Source: Lentzea xinjiangensis
GTDB taxonomy: Bacteria; Actinomycetota; Actinomycetes; Mycobacteriales; Pseudonocardiaceae
Direction of reading: 5' to 3'
Assembly: GCF_900110955.1 (NCBI RefSeq)
Contig: NZ_FOFR01000033.1
Span: 1 to 64,000 of the forward strand
DNA length: 64,000 nucleotides
Part shown: in pieces, positions 46,001-56,047 of the stretch
How positions within the stretch are numbered: the first letter of the stretch is position 1
How the letters are laid out: the number at the start of each line of letters is the position of its first letter
The notes under the pieces: model-generated
Told to the model about the DNA's origin: nothing
The model's input: the letters and a program-made list of their open reading frames with translations, nothing else
The model's database searches: none
Program-made: the position numbers and the translations under genes

Positions 46001-48151
46001 GTCGGCGCGGTACTTCTCCTCCAGGCGTGCCACCGCGTCCTCGGCACCGGAGAGCACGACCGAGCGCTCACCGTTGATCGCGGCGATCGAGACCTGGTCC
46101 TCCAGACCGGTCAGATCGATGTCGTCCTCGCCGGCCTGCACGGCGAGCATCGCACCGCCGGTGGGCAGGGCCTGCATGAGCCGCGCACGAGCGGATACGA
46201 GCTTGCAGGCGTCGGTCAGCGACAGCACGCCGGCCACGTGGGCAGCGGTGATCTCGCCGATCGAGTGGCCCATGACGTGGTCGGGGACCACGCCGAAGTC
46301 TTCGAGCAGCCGGTGGAGGGCGGTCTCGAACGCGAAGAGCGCGGGCTGGGTGAAGCCGGTCCGGTTCAGCATTTCGGCGTCGTCGCCGAACATCACGGCC
46401 TTGACGTCGACGTCGAGCTGCCCGCAGACCTCGTCGAGCGCCTTGGCGAAGACGGGGAACCTCTCGTAGAGGCCGGCGCCCATGCCCAGGCGCTGAGAAC
46501 CCTGTCCGGAGAACAGGAACGCGAGCTTGCCGTCACGGCCGGCCGGCACGAGGCGTGCCAGTTTGTCCACGGCCTCCTCGCTGGTTGCGGCCGCGAAGCC
46601 TGCCCGGCGGGCGAAGTGCGTTCGCGTGGTGGCCAGCGCGGCGGCGATGTCGGTGAGCCCGGTCTCGGGGTGGCCGGTCAGGAACGCGCGCAGCTCGTCC
46701 GCCTGCGCCCGGAGCGCTTCGTCGGTCTTGGCCGACAGGACGAACGGCACGGCGGGAAGCGTCGTCTCCGTGGTGGACGGCGTCTGCTCGGGCGCCTCTT
46801 CGAGGATCAGGTGGGCGTTGGTGCCGCTGATGCCGAAGGACGACACGCCTGCGCGCCGGGGCTGGTCCGTCCGGGGCCAGGACACGTTGCCGGTCAGCAA
46901 CGAGACCCCCGACCAGTCGACGTCCGGCGTCGGCCGGTCGACGTGCAGCGTGCGGGGAAGCTCGCTGTTGCGCAGTGCCTGCACCATCTTGATGACGCCA
47001 CCGACGCCCGCGGCGGCCTGCGAGTGGCCGATGTTGGACTTGAGCGAGCCCAGCCACAGCGGATGCTCGCGGCGCTTGCCGTAGGTGGCTGCGAGGGCGC
47101 GCGCCTCGATCGGGTCACCGAGCGTGGTGCCCGTGCCGTGCGCTTCCACCACGTCCACGTCCGCCGTGGTCAGCCTGGCGTTCGCGCACGCCTGGCGGAT
47201 CACCGCTTCCTGGGCGGGACCGCTGGGCGCGGTGAGACCGTTGCTGGCGCCGTCGGAGTTGATCGCGGAACCGCGGACGACCGCGTGCACGAAGTGGCCG
47301 TTGGCGATGGCGTCGCTGAGCCGCTCCAGCACCACGACTCCGACGCCCTCGCTCCACCCGGTGCCGTCGGCGGCTGCGGCGAAGGACTTGCACCGGCCGT
47401 CGGCCGCGAGGCCGCGCTGCCGGCTGAACTCGACGAAGGTGCCCGGCGTGGAGATCACCGTGGCGCCACCGGCCAGTGCGAGCCCGCACTCACCGGAGCG
47501 CAGGGAGTTCGCGGCCTCGTGGATGGCGACCAGGGACGAGGAACAGGCGGTGTCGATCGTGAGGGCCGGACCGCGCAGGCCGAGCGTGTAGGCGATGCGA
47601 CCGGACGCGACGCTGGTGGCGTTGCCGGTGAGCAGATACCCCTCGGTCTCCTGCACCCCTCGGAGCAGCGACTCGTAGTCGTTGTGCACCGCGCCCACGA
47701 ACACGCCGGTCTCGCTGCCGCGCAGCTCCTGGGGAACGAGTCCCGACCGTTCGAGCGCCTCCCAGGTGACCTCGACCAGCAGCCTCTGCTGGGGGTCCAT
47801 CCCGAGGGCCTCGCGGGGGCTGATGCCGAAGAAGTCGGCGTCGAAGCCGGCCGCGTCGGCCAGGAAGCCACCGCTGCGGGTGCTGGTCGTGCCGGGCGTC
47901 TGGCCGTCCGGGTCGTAGCCGACGTCCCACCCGCGGTCGGAGGGGAACTCGCTGATCGCGTCACGGCCCTCGCGCACGAGGTCCCACAGGGCCTCCGGGC
48001 TCGCGACGTCACCGGGGTAGCGGCAGGCCATGCCGATGATCGCGATGGGCTCGTGGTTGCGGTCCTCGGCGGCCTTGAGCTGTTCGCGCGCCTGCCGGAG
48101 GTTGGTCGTCGCTCGCTTGAGGTACTCGCGGAGCTTGTTCTCGTCGGTCAT
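43001..48151 (-). CDS. modular PKS, one module KS-AT-DH-KR-ACP (malonyl)
   Basis: The 1716-residue protein has an N-terminal docking helix and a KS with Cys203 in DTACSSSL. The AT has Ser630 in GHSIGE, and HAFH at 728-731 marks malonyl specificity. The DH has His930 in HCVHGKPILP and Asp1093 in LLDATLQ, both intact. The KR has ITGGSGGLG and the B-type VDD motif, with FSSASG and YAAANT. The ACP reads IGFDSLTAL. A short C-terminal tail (TDDELLAFLDREFG) looks like a docking element. It should add one malonate and reduce it to an alkene. It is first in a coupled operon with the terminal PKS and the AT-like gene, and divergent from the loading PKS. Confidence 0.94.
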   Translation of the reverse strand: MTDENKLREYLKRATTNLRQAREQLKAAEDRNHEPIAIIGMACRYPGDVASPEALWDLVREGRDAISEFPSDRGWDVGYDPDGQTPGTTSTRSGGFLADAAGFDADFFGISPREALGMDPQQRLLVEVTWEALERSGLVPQELRGSETGVFVGAVHNDYESLLRGVQETEGYLLTGNATSVASGRIAYTLGLRGPALTIDTACSSSLVAIHEAANSLRSGECGLALAGGATVISTPGTFVEFSRQRGLAADGRCKSFAAAADGTGWSEGVGVVVLERLSDAIANGHFVHAVVRGSAINSDGASNGLTAPSGPAQEAVIRQACANARLTTADVDVVEAHGTGTTLGDPIEARALAATYGKRREHPLWLGSLKSNIGHSQAAAGVGGVIKMVQALRNSELPRTLHVDRPTPDVDWSGVSLLTGNVSWPRTDQPRRAGVSSFGISGTNAHLILEEAPEQTPSTTETTLPAVPFVLSAKTDEALRAQADELRAFLTGHPETGLTDIAAALATTRTHFARRAGFAAATSEEAVDKLARLVPAGRDGKLAFLFSGQGSQRLGMGAGLYERFPVFAKALDEVCGQLDVDVKAVMFGDDAEMLNRTGFTQPALFAFETALHRLLEDFGVVPDHVMGHSIGEITAAHVAGVLSLTDACKLVSARARLMQALPTGGAMLAVQAGEDDIDLTGLEDQVSIAAINGERSVVLSGAEDAVARLEEKYRADGRRMTRLKVSHAFHSPLMDPVLDEFANVVRSIEHSAPVIPLVSNVTGRPVTAADLADPRYWVGHARGAVRFHDGVRQLADDGVTTFVEIGPSAVLMPLAAAATGGTVIATGMPGHTEDVSVIAALAQIHANGHDVAWDRLFPARSAAPQGLPVYQFQHQRFWPAAQAPAGAATTFGQDASDHPLVRSIVELPDGTTVFTGVLAIDIPNWLPDHCVHGKPILPGTTFVDMTLWAARQLGYNRIDEINHHVFVSGEPGRVRQLRLVVEPADEAGLRAFTVHSRFTDEAHGEWIHHATGALAADAATPRPIDVEWPPTAAEVIPIEGFYERLAEAGLGYGPYFTGIRAGWQGDGVRYAEVSLHDGADLSTYGIHPALLDATLQLAAVGSEPGSEHQVRVPFAWSGVTLHTTGVNSVRVRLTQQGTDTMAIDITDPEGNPVATVDSITLRPVSSEQLRASTSTRGGLLHQLDWQPVPTGTAGDVPPVVRISTTGTDPVAETHEVLHHALRTVQETDGSIVLHTTDAVFSEQIDVAAASVWGLIRSAQSEHPGRFVLVDGADDEAFQRVLPAAVATGEPQLAVRDGRVHVPRLTNAHPGTGRTVLDPEGTVLITGGSGGLGRLLARHLVVRHDARHLLLLSRRGEAADGAAELKAQLAELGATATFAACDAADRDALAGVLAAIPAEHPLTAVVHAAGVVDDGVVSDLTPERVDAVLRPKVDAAWHLHELTKGSDLRSFVLFSSASGLLGLPGQAAYAAANTFLDALAHLRHGAGLPATSLAWGPWAGTEQDGGMAARLSDVDRNRLLRLGVVPISGEEGLGLFDDAVASDAAVLVPARFSVPQDGTAAPVLRGFVRTRPAKAAKPVAVDRADLAATLAAAPAEDRVDIVLAVVREHVSAVLGHTTPGSVEPQRGFMEIGFDSLTALELRNRLNSATKLKLPATALFDYSSPKALAEHLVGTLCADLTEPVVEEAAAASSLADDLESSTDDELLAFLDREFGVS

Positions 48152-48524
48152 CGGATGTCACTTTCTTCTGCTCGAACTGCGCTTCGTCAAACCCGAACGG
48201 GTCCGAGAGGACGAGGTCCGCGGTCCCGGCGTCACTGCGGCTGCGCTCGCGAGGGGCGCTTCCGATCGATTTGAGCGGCATCACATTCCGCAGTGACTCG
48301 GCAGGGGTGTGCCTCAAGGAAGTTAGAAGCTCCAAGCTCTCCGCCCGAAGCGCGCGTTCCGTTTTCCGGTACACCTGCGGTGAGACGCCCGACACAGCGG
48401 AATCTCAGTTCAGCAGCCGAGTGACGCAGAAGTTCCGAAAACCGGAACAGTCGTTCGCCATTGCGGCGCACTGTGGTCTTTCATCGATTCACACCGCTGC
48501 CCACAGATCCACGGGGGTCAATTG
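48152..48524. promoter_or_regulatory. divergent promoter region of the modular PKS genes
   Basis: These 373 bases sit between the two divergent PKS starts and must drive both. It contains a TCCGCAGTGAC half-site (48286-48296) matching one arm of the 62120 palindrome, and CTGCGG near 48377. A GGGGGT ribosome-binding site precedes the + strand start. No gene is present. Confidence 0.55.
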
Positions 48525-51500
48525 ATGAACGCCGGTCAGCTCTACCCGCGCGAACCCATCGCCGTTGTGGGGATGGCGTGCCGAGCACCCGGCGCTCGCG
48601 ATCTCCAGGACTTCTGGCGGCTGCTCCGGTCCGGTGAGGACGCCATCTCCGCCGTGCCGTCAGATCGCTGGGACACCGGAACCGCGCCGCAGAACGCGCG
48701 GTTCGGCGGCTTCGTGGACGACGTCGCGGGTTTCGACGCCGAGTTCTTCGGCATCTCGCCGCGTGAGGCCGCCGCGATGGATCCCCAGCAGCGCTTGGTC
48801 CTCGAGCTCTCCTGGACGGCGCTGGAGGACGCGGGCATCGTGCCCGCGACGCTGGCCGGCAGGAACGTCGGTGTGTTCGTCGGCGCGCTCCGGGACGACT
48901 ACGCGATCCTCAGCCACACTGACGAGAGCACCATTTCCGGCACCACCATGACCGGAACCCAGCGCGCCGTCATCGCCAACCGCGTCTCCTACACGCTGGG
49001 CCTGCGCGGTCCCAGCATGACGGTCGACACCGCCCAGTCCTCCTCCCTGGTCGCGGTGCACCTGGCCGCCACCAGCGTGCGCGCCGGAGAGTCCGAACTC
49101 GCCATCGCCGCCGGGGTGAACCTGAACCTGCTGCGCGCCGGTGCCGTCACCGCGTCGCGGTTCGGCGGGCTGTCCGACGACGGACGGTGCTTCACCTTCG
49201 ATGAACGCGCCAACGGCTTCGTGCGTGGTGAGGGCGCTGGTGTGGTGGTGCTGAAGCCGCTGGAGCGTGCGCTCGCGGACGGCGACCTGGTGCACTGCGT
49301 GCTCTTGGGCGGCGCGGTCAACAACGACGGCTCCACCGACGGCCTCACGGTGCCCAGTGCCGAAGCCCAGGCCGAGGTCGTGCGCGCGGCCTGTGCCGAC
49401 GCCGGCGTGGCGCCCACCGGCCTCCAGTACGTCGAGCTGCACGGCTCGGGCACCCCGGTCGGTGACCCGCTGGAGGCGACGGCGCTGGGCGCGGTCCGCG
49501 CCGGGGCCGAACCTCTGCTCGTCGGCTCCGTCAAGACCAACATCGGTCACCTCGAAGGCGCCGGCGGCATCCTCGGTCTCATCAAGACCGCGCTGAGCCT
49601 GGAGCACGGGGTGATCCCGCCCAGCCTCAACCACGACCGCCCCAACCCGGCCATCCCGCTCACCGAACTCGGCCTGCGGGTGGTCACCACCACGGAACTC
49701 TGGCCGGAAGCCGACGCACGCCTCGCCGGCGTCAGCTCGTTCGGCATGGGCGGGACGAACTGCCACGTCGTTCTCGCCTCGGCCCCCACGCCCGCTCCGC
49801 CCGGACAGTCCGACGAGCAGATCGACGCCGTCCCGGTCCTGCTGTCGGGCCGGACGGAGCAAGCCCTGCGCGTCCAGGCCTCCCAGCTCGCCTCCTTCCT
49901 CGACGCCACGCCGGACGTCAGCCTCGCCGACATCGCCCGCGCCGCCGCCACCACCCGCACGTCCTTCCGGAACCGCGCCGTCACGATCGCCGCCACCCGT
50001 GAGGACCTGCTGCGGTCGCTGCACTCGGTCGCGGACGGGCTGCCCGACGGGCGGACGGTCGAGGGACAGGCCCGCACGCCCGGCAGGACGGTCTTCGTCT
50101 TCCCCGGCCAGGGGTCCCAGTGGGGCGGCATGGCGGCCGCACTCCTGGAGTCCTCGCCCGTGTTCCGCGCCAGGATCGACGAGTGCGCGCGGGCGCTGGC
50201 GCCGTTCACGGACTGGTCGCTGCACGACGTCCTGCGGGACGGAGAAGGACTCGACCGCGTCGACGTGGTCCAACCGGCGCTCTTCGCGGTCATGGTGTCG
50301 CTCGCCGCACTCTGGCAGTCCCTCGGCGTGTGTCCCGACGCGGTCGTGGGCCACTCCCAGGGCGAGATCGCCGCTGCCTGCGTGGCGGGTGCTCTGACAC
50401 TCGAGGACGCGGCGAAGATCGTCGCTCTGCGGTCCCACGCTCTCACGGTGCTCGCCGGTACCGGCACGATGGCCGTGGTGGCGCTGCCCGAGGCTGAGGT
50501 CCGCTCACGACTCACCGAACGGCTCGAGGTCGCCGCGCTCAACAGCCCGACCTCCACCGTCGTGTGCGGCCCCATCGAGGACGTCGAGGCCTTCGTGGCG
50601 GCGTGCCGTCACGAAGGCGACCGGGCGCGCCGGATCGACGTCGACTACGCATCTCACTGCGCCGCAGTGGAAGCAGTGCGGGAGCAGCTGCTGCACGACC
50701 TGAGTGACATCACTGCTCGCGAACCGCGGATCGCGTTCTACTCCACCGTCACCGGGGAGCTGGTCTCGCGTGCGCTGGACGCCGGCTACTGGTACGACAA
50801 CCTGCGCCGGCCCGTTCTGCTGGCTCCCACCGTCGCGACCTTGCTCGACGAAGGCCACTCGGTCTTCGTGGAGATCAGCCCGCACCCGGTCCTCACCGGT
50901 GCGGTGGCGGAGACAGCAGAGGCGGTCGGCGCCGAGCCGGTCGTCGCCGAGACCCTCCGCCGCGACGACGGGGGCTGGGTGCGCGTGCTCAGCTCCGCAG
51001 CTTCGTTGCACACCAACGGAATCGCGGTCGACTGGCAGCAGGCACTCCCCTCGGGGGCCAGGCTTCGGTTGCCCACCTACCCGTTCCAGCGACGTCCGTT
51101 CTGGCTCCAGAACTCCGGTGACCGCCCGGCGCCGTCAGCACCCGCGACGGTCATGGTGGAGCACGACGAGGTCGTTCCCGAGAAGCCCTCGACGAACGGA
51201 CGACAGCTGCTCAGGCTCGTCCAGGCGCATACCGCGATCGTTCTCGGCCATGCGGACGCCGCCGCCGTCGACCCGGACCTGACCTTCAAGGAAATGGGTC
51301 TGGACTCGCGCATGGCCGTCGAACTCCGCGGCCGGCTCAACGACGCCACCGGCGCGAAGCTGCCTTCCGGAGCGGTCTACGACCACCCGAGTCCGTCCCA
51401 GCTGGCCGACGCCCTGCGCGTCCGGCTGAGCGGCGACAGCGCTCCCGCCACGACGGCACCCGTCACCGCGAAGGCCCAGGACGACGACCCGGTCGCCATC

Positions 51501-54500
51501 GTCGCGATGGCCTGCCGGCTACCCGGTGCCGACTCCCCGGAACAGCTGTGGCAGCTGCTGATCGAGGGAGCCGACCTGACGAGCGAGCTCCCGGACGACC
51601 GCGGCTGGAACCTGGACCACCCGGTGCGGATCGCCACGGCCCGCGGCGGTTTTCTGCACGGTGCGGGCAACTTCGACGCCGAGCTGTTCGGCATCTCGCC
51701 CCGTGAGGCCACCGCGATGGATCCCCAGCAGCGACTGCTGCTGGAACTGGCGTGGGAGGTCTTCGAACGGGCCGGCCTCGACGCGTCGTCGTTGCGCGGC
51801 AGCCGGACCGGCGTCTTCGCCGGGATGATGGCGCAGGACTACGGGCCGCGCATGCACGCCCCGTCCGAGGAGCTGGCCGGTCACCTGCTGACCGGTGGCG
51901 CCGCGAGCGTGGCCTCGGGCCGCATCTCCTACACCTTCGGGCTAAGAGGTCCTGCCATCACCCTGGACACCGCGTGCTCCTCCTCGCTGGTGGCCGTGCA
52001 CACGGCCGCGCGGTCGATCCAGGCCGGCGAGTGCACACTCGCCCTCGCCGGTGGTGCGACGGTCATGGCCACCCCCGGCATGTTCGTGGAGTTCGAGAAG
52101 CAGGGTGGACTCGCCCCGGACGGCCGTTGCAAGCCGTTCTCCGCGAACGCCGACGGCACCGCGTGGGGTGAAGGTGCCGGCCTGCTGCTGTTGGAGCGGC
52201 TCTCTGAGGCGCGACGCAACGGGCACCCGGTGCTCGCCGTGCTCCGCGGTAGCGCCATCAACTCCGACGGCGCCAGCAACGGTCTCACCGCGCCCAACGG
52301 CCGCGCGCAGGTCGAGGTCGTCCGGGAGGCGCTGTCCGCTGCCGGGCTCTCCGCGAGCGACGTCGACGTGGTGGAGGCCCACGGCACCGGCACGGTGCTG
52401 GGCGACCCCATCGAGGCGCAGGCGTTGCTGGAGACCTACGGCGGTGCCCGGTCGGCCGAGAACCCGGTGTGGCTGGGGTCGCTGAAGTCGAACATCGGCC
52501 ACGCCCAGGCGGCGGCCGGTGTCGCGGGCATGATCAAGATGGTGCTGGCCATGCGGAACGGCGTGCTTCCCCAGACGCTGCACGCATCGGAATCGACGGG
52601 ACACGTCGACTGGTCCTCCGGTGCCCTGCGACTCCTCGACGAGGCGAAGTCGTGGCCCGCTGGCGCATCGCCGCGCCGTGCGGCTGTTTCGGCGTTCGGC
52701 ATCAGCGGCACCAACGCCCACGTCATCATCGAAGAAGCAGACGCCGCACCCGCGGTGTCCGTTGTGGACGCTCCGGCGATCACCGCCTGGCCGGTGTCGG
52801 CCGCGACCCCGGCCGCGCTGCAGGCCCAGGCGACACAGCTGCACGAGTTCGCGAGCCGCCGGACCGACCTCTCCCCCGCCGTCATCGGCGCGGCGCTCGC
52901 ACACAACAGGACGGCCCTGCGGGAACGCGCTGTCGTTCTGGGCGAGGGCACGACCGAGCTCCTGTCGGCGCTGACCGCGCTCGGCTCCGGCCAGCCGGCC
53001 GACGACGTGGTGCGCGGTCACACCACCACCGGTAGCACCGCGTTCCTGTTCTCCGGACAGGGAAGTCAGCGGATCGGCATGGGCGTCGCACTGGCCGAGG
53101 CGTACCCGGTGTTCGCCGATGCGCTGAAGGAGTGCTTCGCGCACCTCGACCCGGAACTGCCGCGGATCATCGCGGAGGACCCGGACCGGTTGAACCAGAC
53201 GGAGTTCGCACAGCCGGCCCTGTTCGCCGTCGAAGTCGCGCTCCACCGCCTGCTGGACGACTGGGGCGTGACCCCCGACTTCCTCGCCGGCCACTCGATC
53301 GGTGAGATCGCGGTGGCGCACGTCGCCGGAGTGCTGTCCCTGCCGGACGCCTGTCGTCTGGTCACCGCACGCGGCCGGCTCATGCAGGCGCTACCCACCG
53401 GCGGCGTCATGGTCGCGGTGCGAGCCGCGGAGGCGGACGTCGCTCCCCTGCTCGACGGCGACGTGGCGATCGCGGCGATCAACGGCCCCGAGTCCCTGGT
53501 GCTGTCCGGCGCCGAGGACGCGGTTCTCGCCGTGGCGCGGCACTTCGGTTCGACGAAGCGCCTTGCCGTGAGCCACGCGTTCCACTCCCCGCTGATGACG
53601 CCGATGCTCGACGAGTTCCGGCGCGTCGCAAGCGAACTGACCTACTCCCCCGCACGCGTCCCGATCGTGTCCACGGTGACCGGTCAACTGATCACCGAGG
53701 ACGATCTGCGCTCGGCGGAGTACTGGGTGCGGCACGCCGCGAACGCGGTGCGCTTCCACGACGCCGTCACGACTCTGGCCGCCGAGGGCGTTCGCACGTT
53801 CCTGGAGCTGGGCCCTGACGCGGTGCTCACCGCGCTCGGCTCCGCAGGCCTGGCGTCGGCGGACGAGTGCCTGTTCGCGCCACTGCTGCGCCGCGGACGC
53901 CCGGAAGCCCGCACGGTCGTCGCAGCGCTCGCCGTCGCTCACGTTCGCGGGCTCGAAGTGGACTGGGCGCGCGTGTGCGGCGTTGCGCGGACGCCGTCGA
54001 TCGACTTGCCGACGTATCCCTTCCAGCGCGAGCGCTACTGGGCGGAGGCGGTCCAGCAGAGCGCTGCCGTTCCTGCCACGCGGGACTGGCGCTACCGGGT
54101 CGCCTGGAACTCCCTTCCCGCCGTCTCCCCCGCCCGGCCCGCGGGTACCTGGCTGCTCGTGGCTCACCTCGGCCACGGCCAGGCCTGGGTGCGCGCGCTG
54201 GCCGCCGGGTTGATCGCCTGCGGCGCGAGGGTCCACCAACTGCTCGTCGACGACCACCACGACCTCGCCGCACGGCTGCGTGCGATCGGTCGCGTCGACG
54301 GGACCATCTCCCTGCTCGGCCTGGCCGAGCACCAGGAGTCGGGTGTCTCCACCGGCCTCAGCTCGACGTTGACGCTCCTCAACGCGGTCGGCGACCTGCA
54401 CGCTCCTCTCTGGCTCCTCACCGAGCAGGCGATGGGCACCTCGGCAGACGACCCGGTGCGCAACCCCGTGCAGGCACAGGTGTGGGGCCTGGGCCAGGTG

Positions 54501-56006
54501 GCGGCGCTGGAACAGCCCGAGTCCTGGGGCGGTCTCGTAGACCTGCCCGCCACCCCCGGTGCCGGTGCGGTCGACCGCCTGCTCGCCGTGCTGGCCGGAC
54601 CGGCCGGCGAGGACCAGTTCGCGGTGCGCGATGCGGACGTACTGGTACGACGGGTCGTTCCCGCTCCGCAGCTGCGCCAGGATCCCGCCCGCCGGTGGCG
54701 TCCAGAAGGCACCGTCCTCATCACCGGCGGCACCGGTGCTCTCGGCGCACACCTGACCCGTTGGCTGGCGGCTGAAGGTGCCGAGCACGTCGTGCTGGCC
54801 AGCAGGCGAGGTGCGGCGCAGGAAGCGTTGCACGCGGACCTCGCCGCGCAGGGCGTCCGTCTGACGTCCGCAGCGTGCGACGTCACCGACAGCACCGCGG
54901 TCAAGGAGCTGATCTTCTCACTCGCGGCTGAAGGACACCCGGTGCGCACCGTGGTGCACGCGGCCGGGGTGAACGTGACCCAGCCGCTGACCGAGACGTC
55001 CGAGTCGGACCTCGCCACCGTGCTCGCTGCCAAGGTCGCCGGCGCTCAGGTGGTGGAGGACCTGCTCGTCACCGGTCAGATCGAGGAGGCGGTCCTGTTC
55101 TCCTCCGCCGCGGGAGTGTGGGGCGGCAACGGCCAGGGCGCGTACGCCGCGGCCAACGCCTGTCTCGACGCACTGGCCGATCGCCTGCGCTCGCAGGGAC
55201 ATCGTGCGACCTCGGTCGCATGGGGCATGTGGGCCGGCGACGGCATGGGCGCGGACGACACGCTCGCGACCAAGCTCGGCCGTTCCGGCATGCGCGCGCT
55301 GGCACCGGAACTGGCGCTGCAAGCCTTGCACGAGGCGCTCTCCGCCGATGAGTCGGCGTTGACCGTCGCGGACCTCGACCGCGACAAGTTCGCGTCGCTG
55401 TTCTCCTCCGCGCGCGAACGCCGCCTCTTCGACGAGTTCGTGGTCACGTCCGAAGTGGACTCCGCCGGTGATGTGACTCTGCGACAAGAACTGGCGGCCC
55501 TGCCCGCGGACAAGCGCCGCGGTCGCCTGCTGGATCTGGTGAAGAGCGAGGCCGCGGCCGTCCGGGGTCAGAACGACCCACAGGCGATCCCGTCCGACCA
55601 GGCGCTGCGCGATCTCGGCTTCGACTCGCTCATGTCGGTCGAGCTGCGCACCAGGCTCGCCGCGGCGACCGGCCTGACGCTGTCCAGGACTCTCGTGTTC
55701 GAGCACCCGAACGCCGAGGCGCTCGCCCGTCACCTGCACGAGGAACTGCGCGGTGAGGACGAGGACGTCCTGGCTGTCCTGAACCGGCTCGAGCCGGCGA
55801 TGACCGCCGATCCCGATCTGCTGCCGGATGTGATCGAGCACCTGCAGGGGTTGCTCGCCCGTCTCGGCGGGCGGGAGCCCGCCTCGCCGGGCATCGAACT
55901 CGACGGCGCCACCGATGAGGAGCTCTTCGACCTCATCGACGGTGAGCTGCGGTTCGACTCCTCCGCGAACGGCCGAGTGTCCGAAGAGGAGCCCGGTGGT
56001 CTGTGA
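48525..56006 (+). CDS. modular PKS, loading KSQ-AT-ACP plus module 1 KS-AT-KR-ACP
   Basis: About 2493 residues (ATG 48525; TTG 48522 is an alternative). The first KS has Gln172 in place of cysteine (DTAQSSSL), a decarboxylating loading KS. AT1 has GHSQGE (Ser about 612) and YASH, signs of methylmalonyl-CoA, so the starter should be propionyl. ACP1 serine about 929 (GLDSRM). The second KS has Cys1152 (DTACSSSL). AT2 has GHSIGE (Ser about 1592) and HAFH, malonyl type. There is no DH. The KR has ITGGTGALG, SSAAG and YAAAN, and lacks the LDD motif, so it is probably A-type. ACP2 serine about 2369. The C-terminal tail (TDEELFDLIDGELRF) is a docking element. The expected product is 3-hydroxypentanoyl-ACP, passed to the PKS at 43001-48151. 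Confidence 0.94.
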   Translation: MNAGQLYPREPIAVVGMACRAPGARDLQDFWRLLRSGEDAISAVPSDRWDTGTAPQNARFGGFVDDVAGFDAEFFGISPREAAAMDPQQRLVLELSWTALEDAGIVPATLAGRNVGVFVGALRDDYAILSHTDESTISGTTMTGTQRAVIANRVSYTLGLRGPSMTVDTAQSSSLVAVHLAATSVRAGESELAIAAGVNLNLLRAGAVTASRFGGLSDDGRCFTFDERANGFVRGEGAGVVVLKPLERALADGDLVHCVLLGGAVNNDGSTDGLTVPSAEAQAEVVRAACADAGVAPTGLQYVELHGSGTPVGDPLEATALGAVRAGAEPLLVGSVKTNIGHLEGAGGILGLIKTALSLEHGVIPPSLNHDRPNPAIPLTELGLRVVTTTELWPEADARLAGVSSFGMGGTNCHVVLASAPTPAPPGQSDEQIDAVPVLLSGRTEQALRVQASQLASFLDATPDVSLADIARAAATTRTSFRNRAVTIAATREDLLRSLHSVADGLPDGRTVEGQARTPGRTVFVFPGQGSQWGGMAAALLESSPVFRARIDECARALAPFTDWSLHDVLRDGEGLDRVDVVQPALFAVMVSLAALWQSLGVCPDAVVGHSQGEIAAACVAGALTLEDAAKIVALRSHALTVLAGTGTMAVVALPEAEVRSRLTERLEVAALNSPTSTVVCGPIEDVEAFVAACRHEGDRARRIDVDYASHCAAVEAVREQLLHDLSDITAREPRIAFYSTVTGELVSRALDAGYWYDNLRRPVLLAPTVATLLDEGHSVFVEISPHPVLTGAVAETAEAVGAEPVVAETLRRDDGGWVRVLSSAASLHTNGIAVDWQQALPSGARLRLPTYPFQRRPFWLQNSGDRPAPSAPATVMVEHDEVVPEKPSTNGRQLLRLVQAHTAIVLGHADAAAVDPDLTFKEMGLDSRMAVELRGRLNDATGAKLPSGAVYDHPSPSQLADALRVRLSGDSAPATTAPVTAKAQDDDPVAIVAMACRLPGADSPEQLWQLLIEGADLTSELPDDRGWNLDHPVRIATARGGFLHGAGNFDAELFGISPREATAMDPQQRLLLELAWEVFERAGLDASSLRGSRTGVFAGMMAQDYGPRMHAPSEELAGHLLTGGAASVASGRISYTFGLRGPAITLDTACSSSLVAVHTAARSIQAGECTLALAGGATVMATPGMFVEFEKQGGLAPDGRCKPFSANADGTAWGEGAGLLLLERLSEARRNGHPVLAVLRGSAINSDGASNGLTAPNGRAQVEVVREALSAAGLSASDVDVVEAHGTGTVLGDPIEAQALLETYGGARSAENPVWLGSLKSNIGHAQAAAGVAGMIKMVLAMRNGVLPQTLHASESTGHVDWSSGALRLLDEAKSWPAGASPRRAAVSAFGISGTNAHVIIEEADAAPAVSVVDAPAITAWPVSAATPAALQAQATQLHEFASRRTDLSPAVIGAALAHNRTALRERAVVLGEGTTELLSALTALGSGQPADDVVRGHTTTGSTAFLFSGQGSQRIGMGVALAEAYPVFADALKECFAHLDPELPRIIAEDPDRLNQTEFAQPALFAVEVALHRLLDDWGVTPDFLAGHSIGEIAVAHVAGVLSLPDACRLVTARGRLMQALPTGGVMVAVRAAEADVAPLLDGDVAIAAINGPESLVLSGAEDAVLAVARHFGSTKRLAVSHAFHSPLMTPMLDEFRRVASELTYSPARVPIVSTVTGQLITEDDLRSAEYWVRHAANAVRFHDAVTTLAAEGVRTFLELGPDAVLTALGSAGLASADECLFAPLLRRGRPEARTVVAALAVAHVRGLEVDWARVCGVARTPSIDLPTYPFQRERYWAEAVQQSAAVPATRDWRYRVAWNSLPAVSPARPAGTWLLVAHLGHGQAWVRALAAGLIACGARVHQLLVDDHHDLAARLRAIGRVDGTISLLGLAEHQESGVSTGLSSTLTLLNAVGDLHAPLWLLTEQAMGTSADDPVRNPVQAQVWGLGQVAALEQPESWGGLVDLPATPGAGAVDRLLAVLAGPAGEDQFAVRDADVLVRRVVPAPQLRQDPARRWRPEGTVLITGGTGALGAHLTRWLAAEGAEHVVLASRRGAAQEALHADLAAQGVRLTSAACDVTDSTAVKELIFSLAAEGHPVRTVVHAAGVNVTQPLTETSESDLATVLAAKVAGAQVVEDLLVTGQIEEAVLFSSAAGVWGGNGQGAYAAANACLDALADRLRSQGHRATSVAWGMWAGDGMGADDTLATKLGRSGMRALAPELALQALHEALSADESALTVADLDRDKFASLFSSARERRLFDEFVVTSEVDSAGDVTLRQELAALPADKRRGRLLDLVKSEAAAVRGQNDPQAIPSDQALRDLGFDSLMSVELRTRLAAATGLTLSRTLVFEHPNAEALARHLHEELRGEDEDVLAVLNRLEPAMTADPDLLPDVIEHLQGLLARLGGREPASPGIELDGATDEELFDLIDGELRFDSSANGRVSEEEPGGL

Positions 56007-56047
56007 CCACCTCCTCGCGACGGGGCCTGACTGTTCGCGAACTACGG

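Noticed and set aside
55733..56006. C-terminal tail of the loading PKS as a separate domain
   Set aside because: The acidic helical tail matches an ordinary PKS docking element and needs no further explanation.
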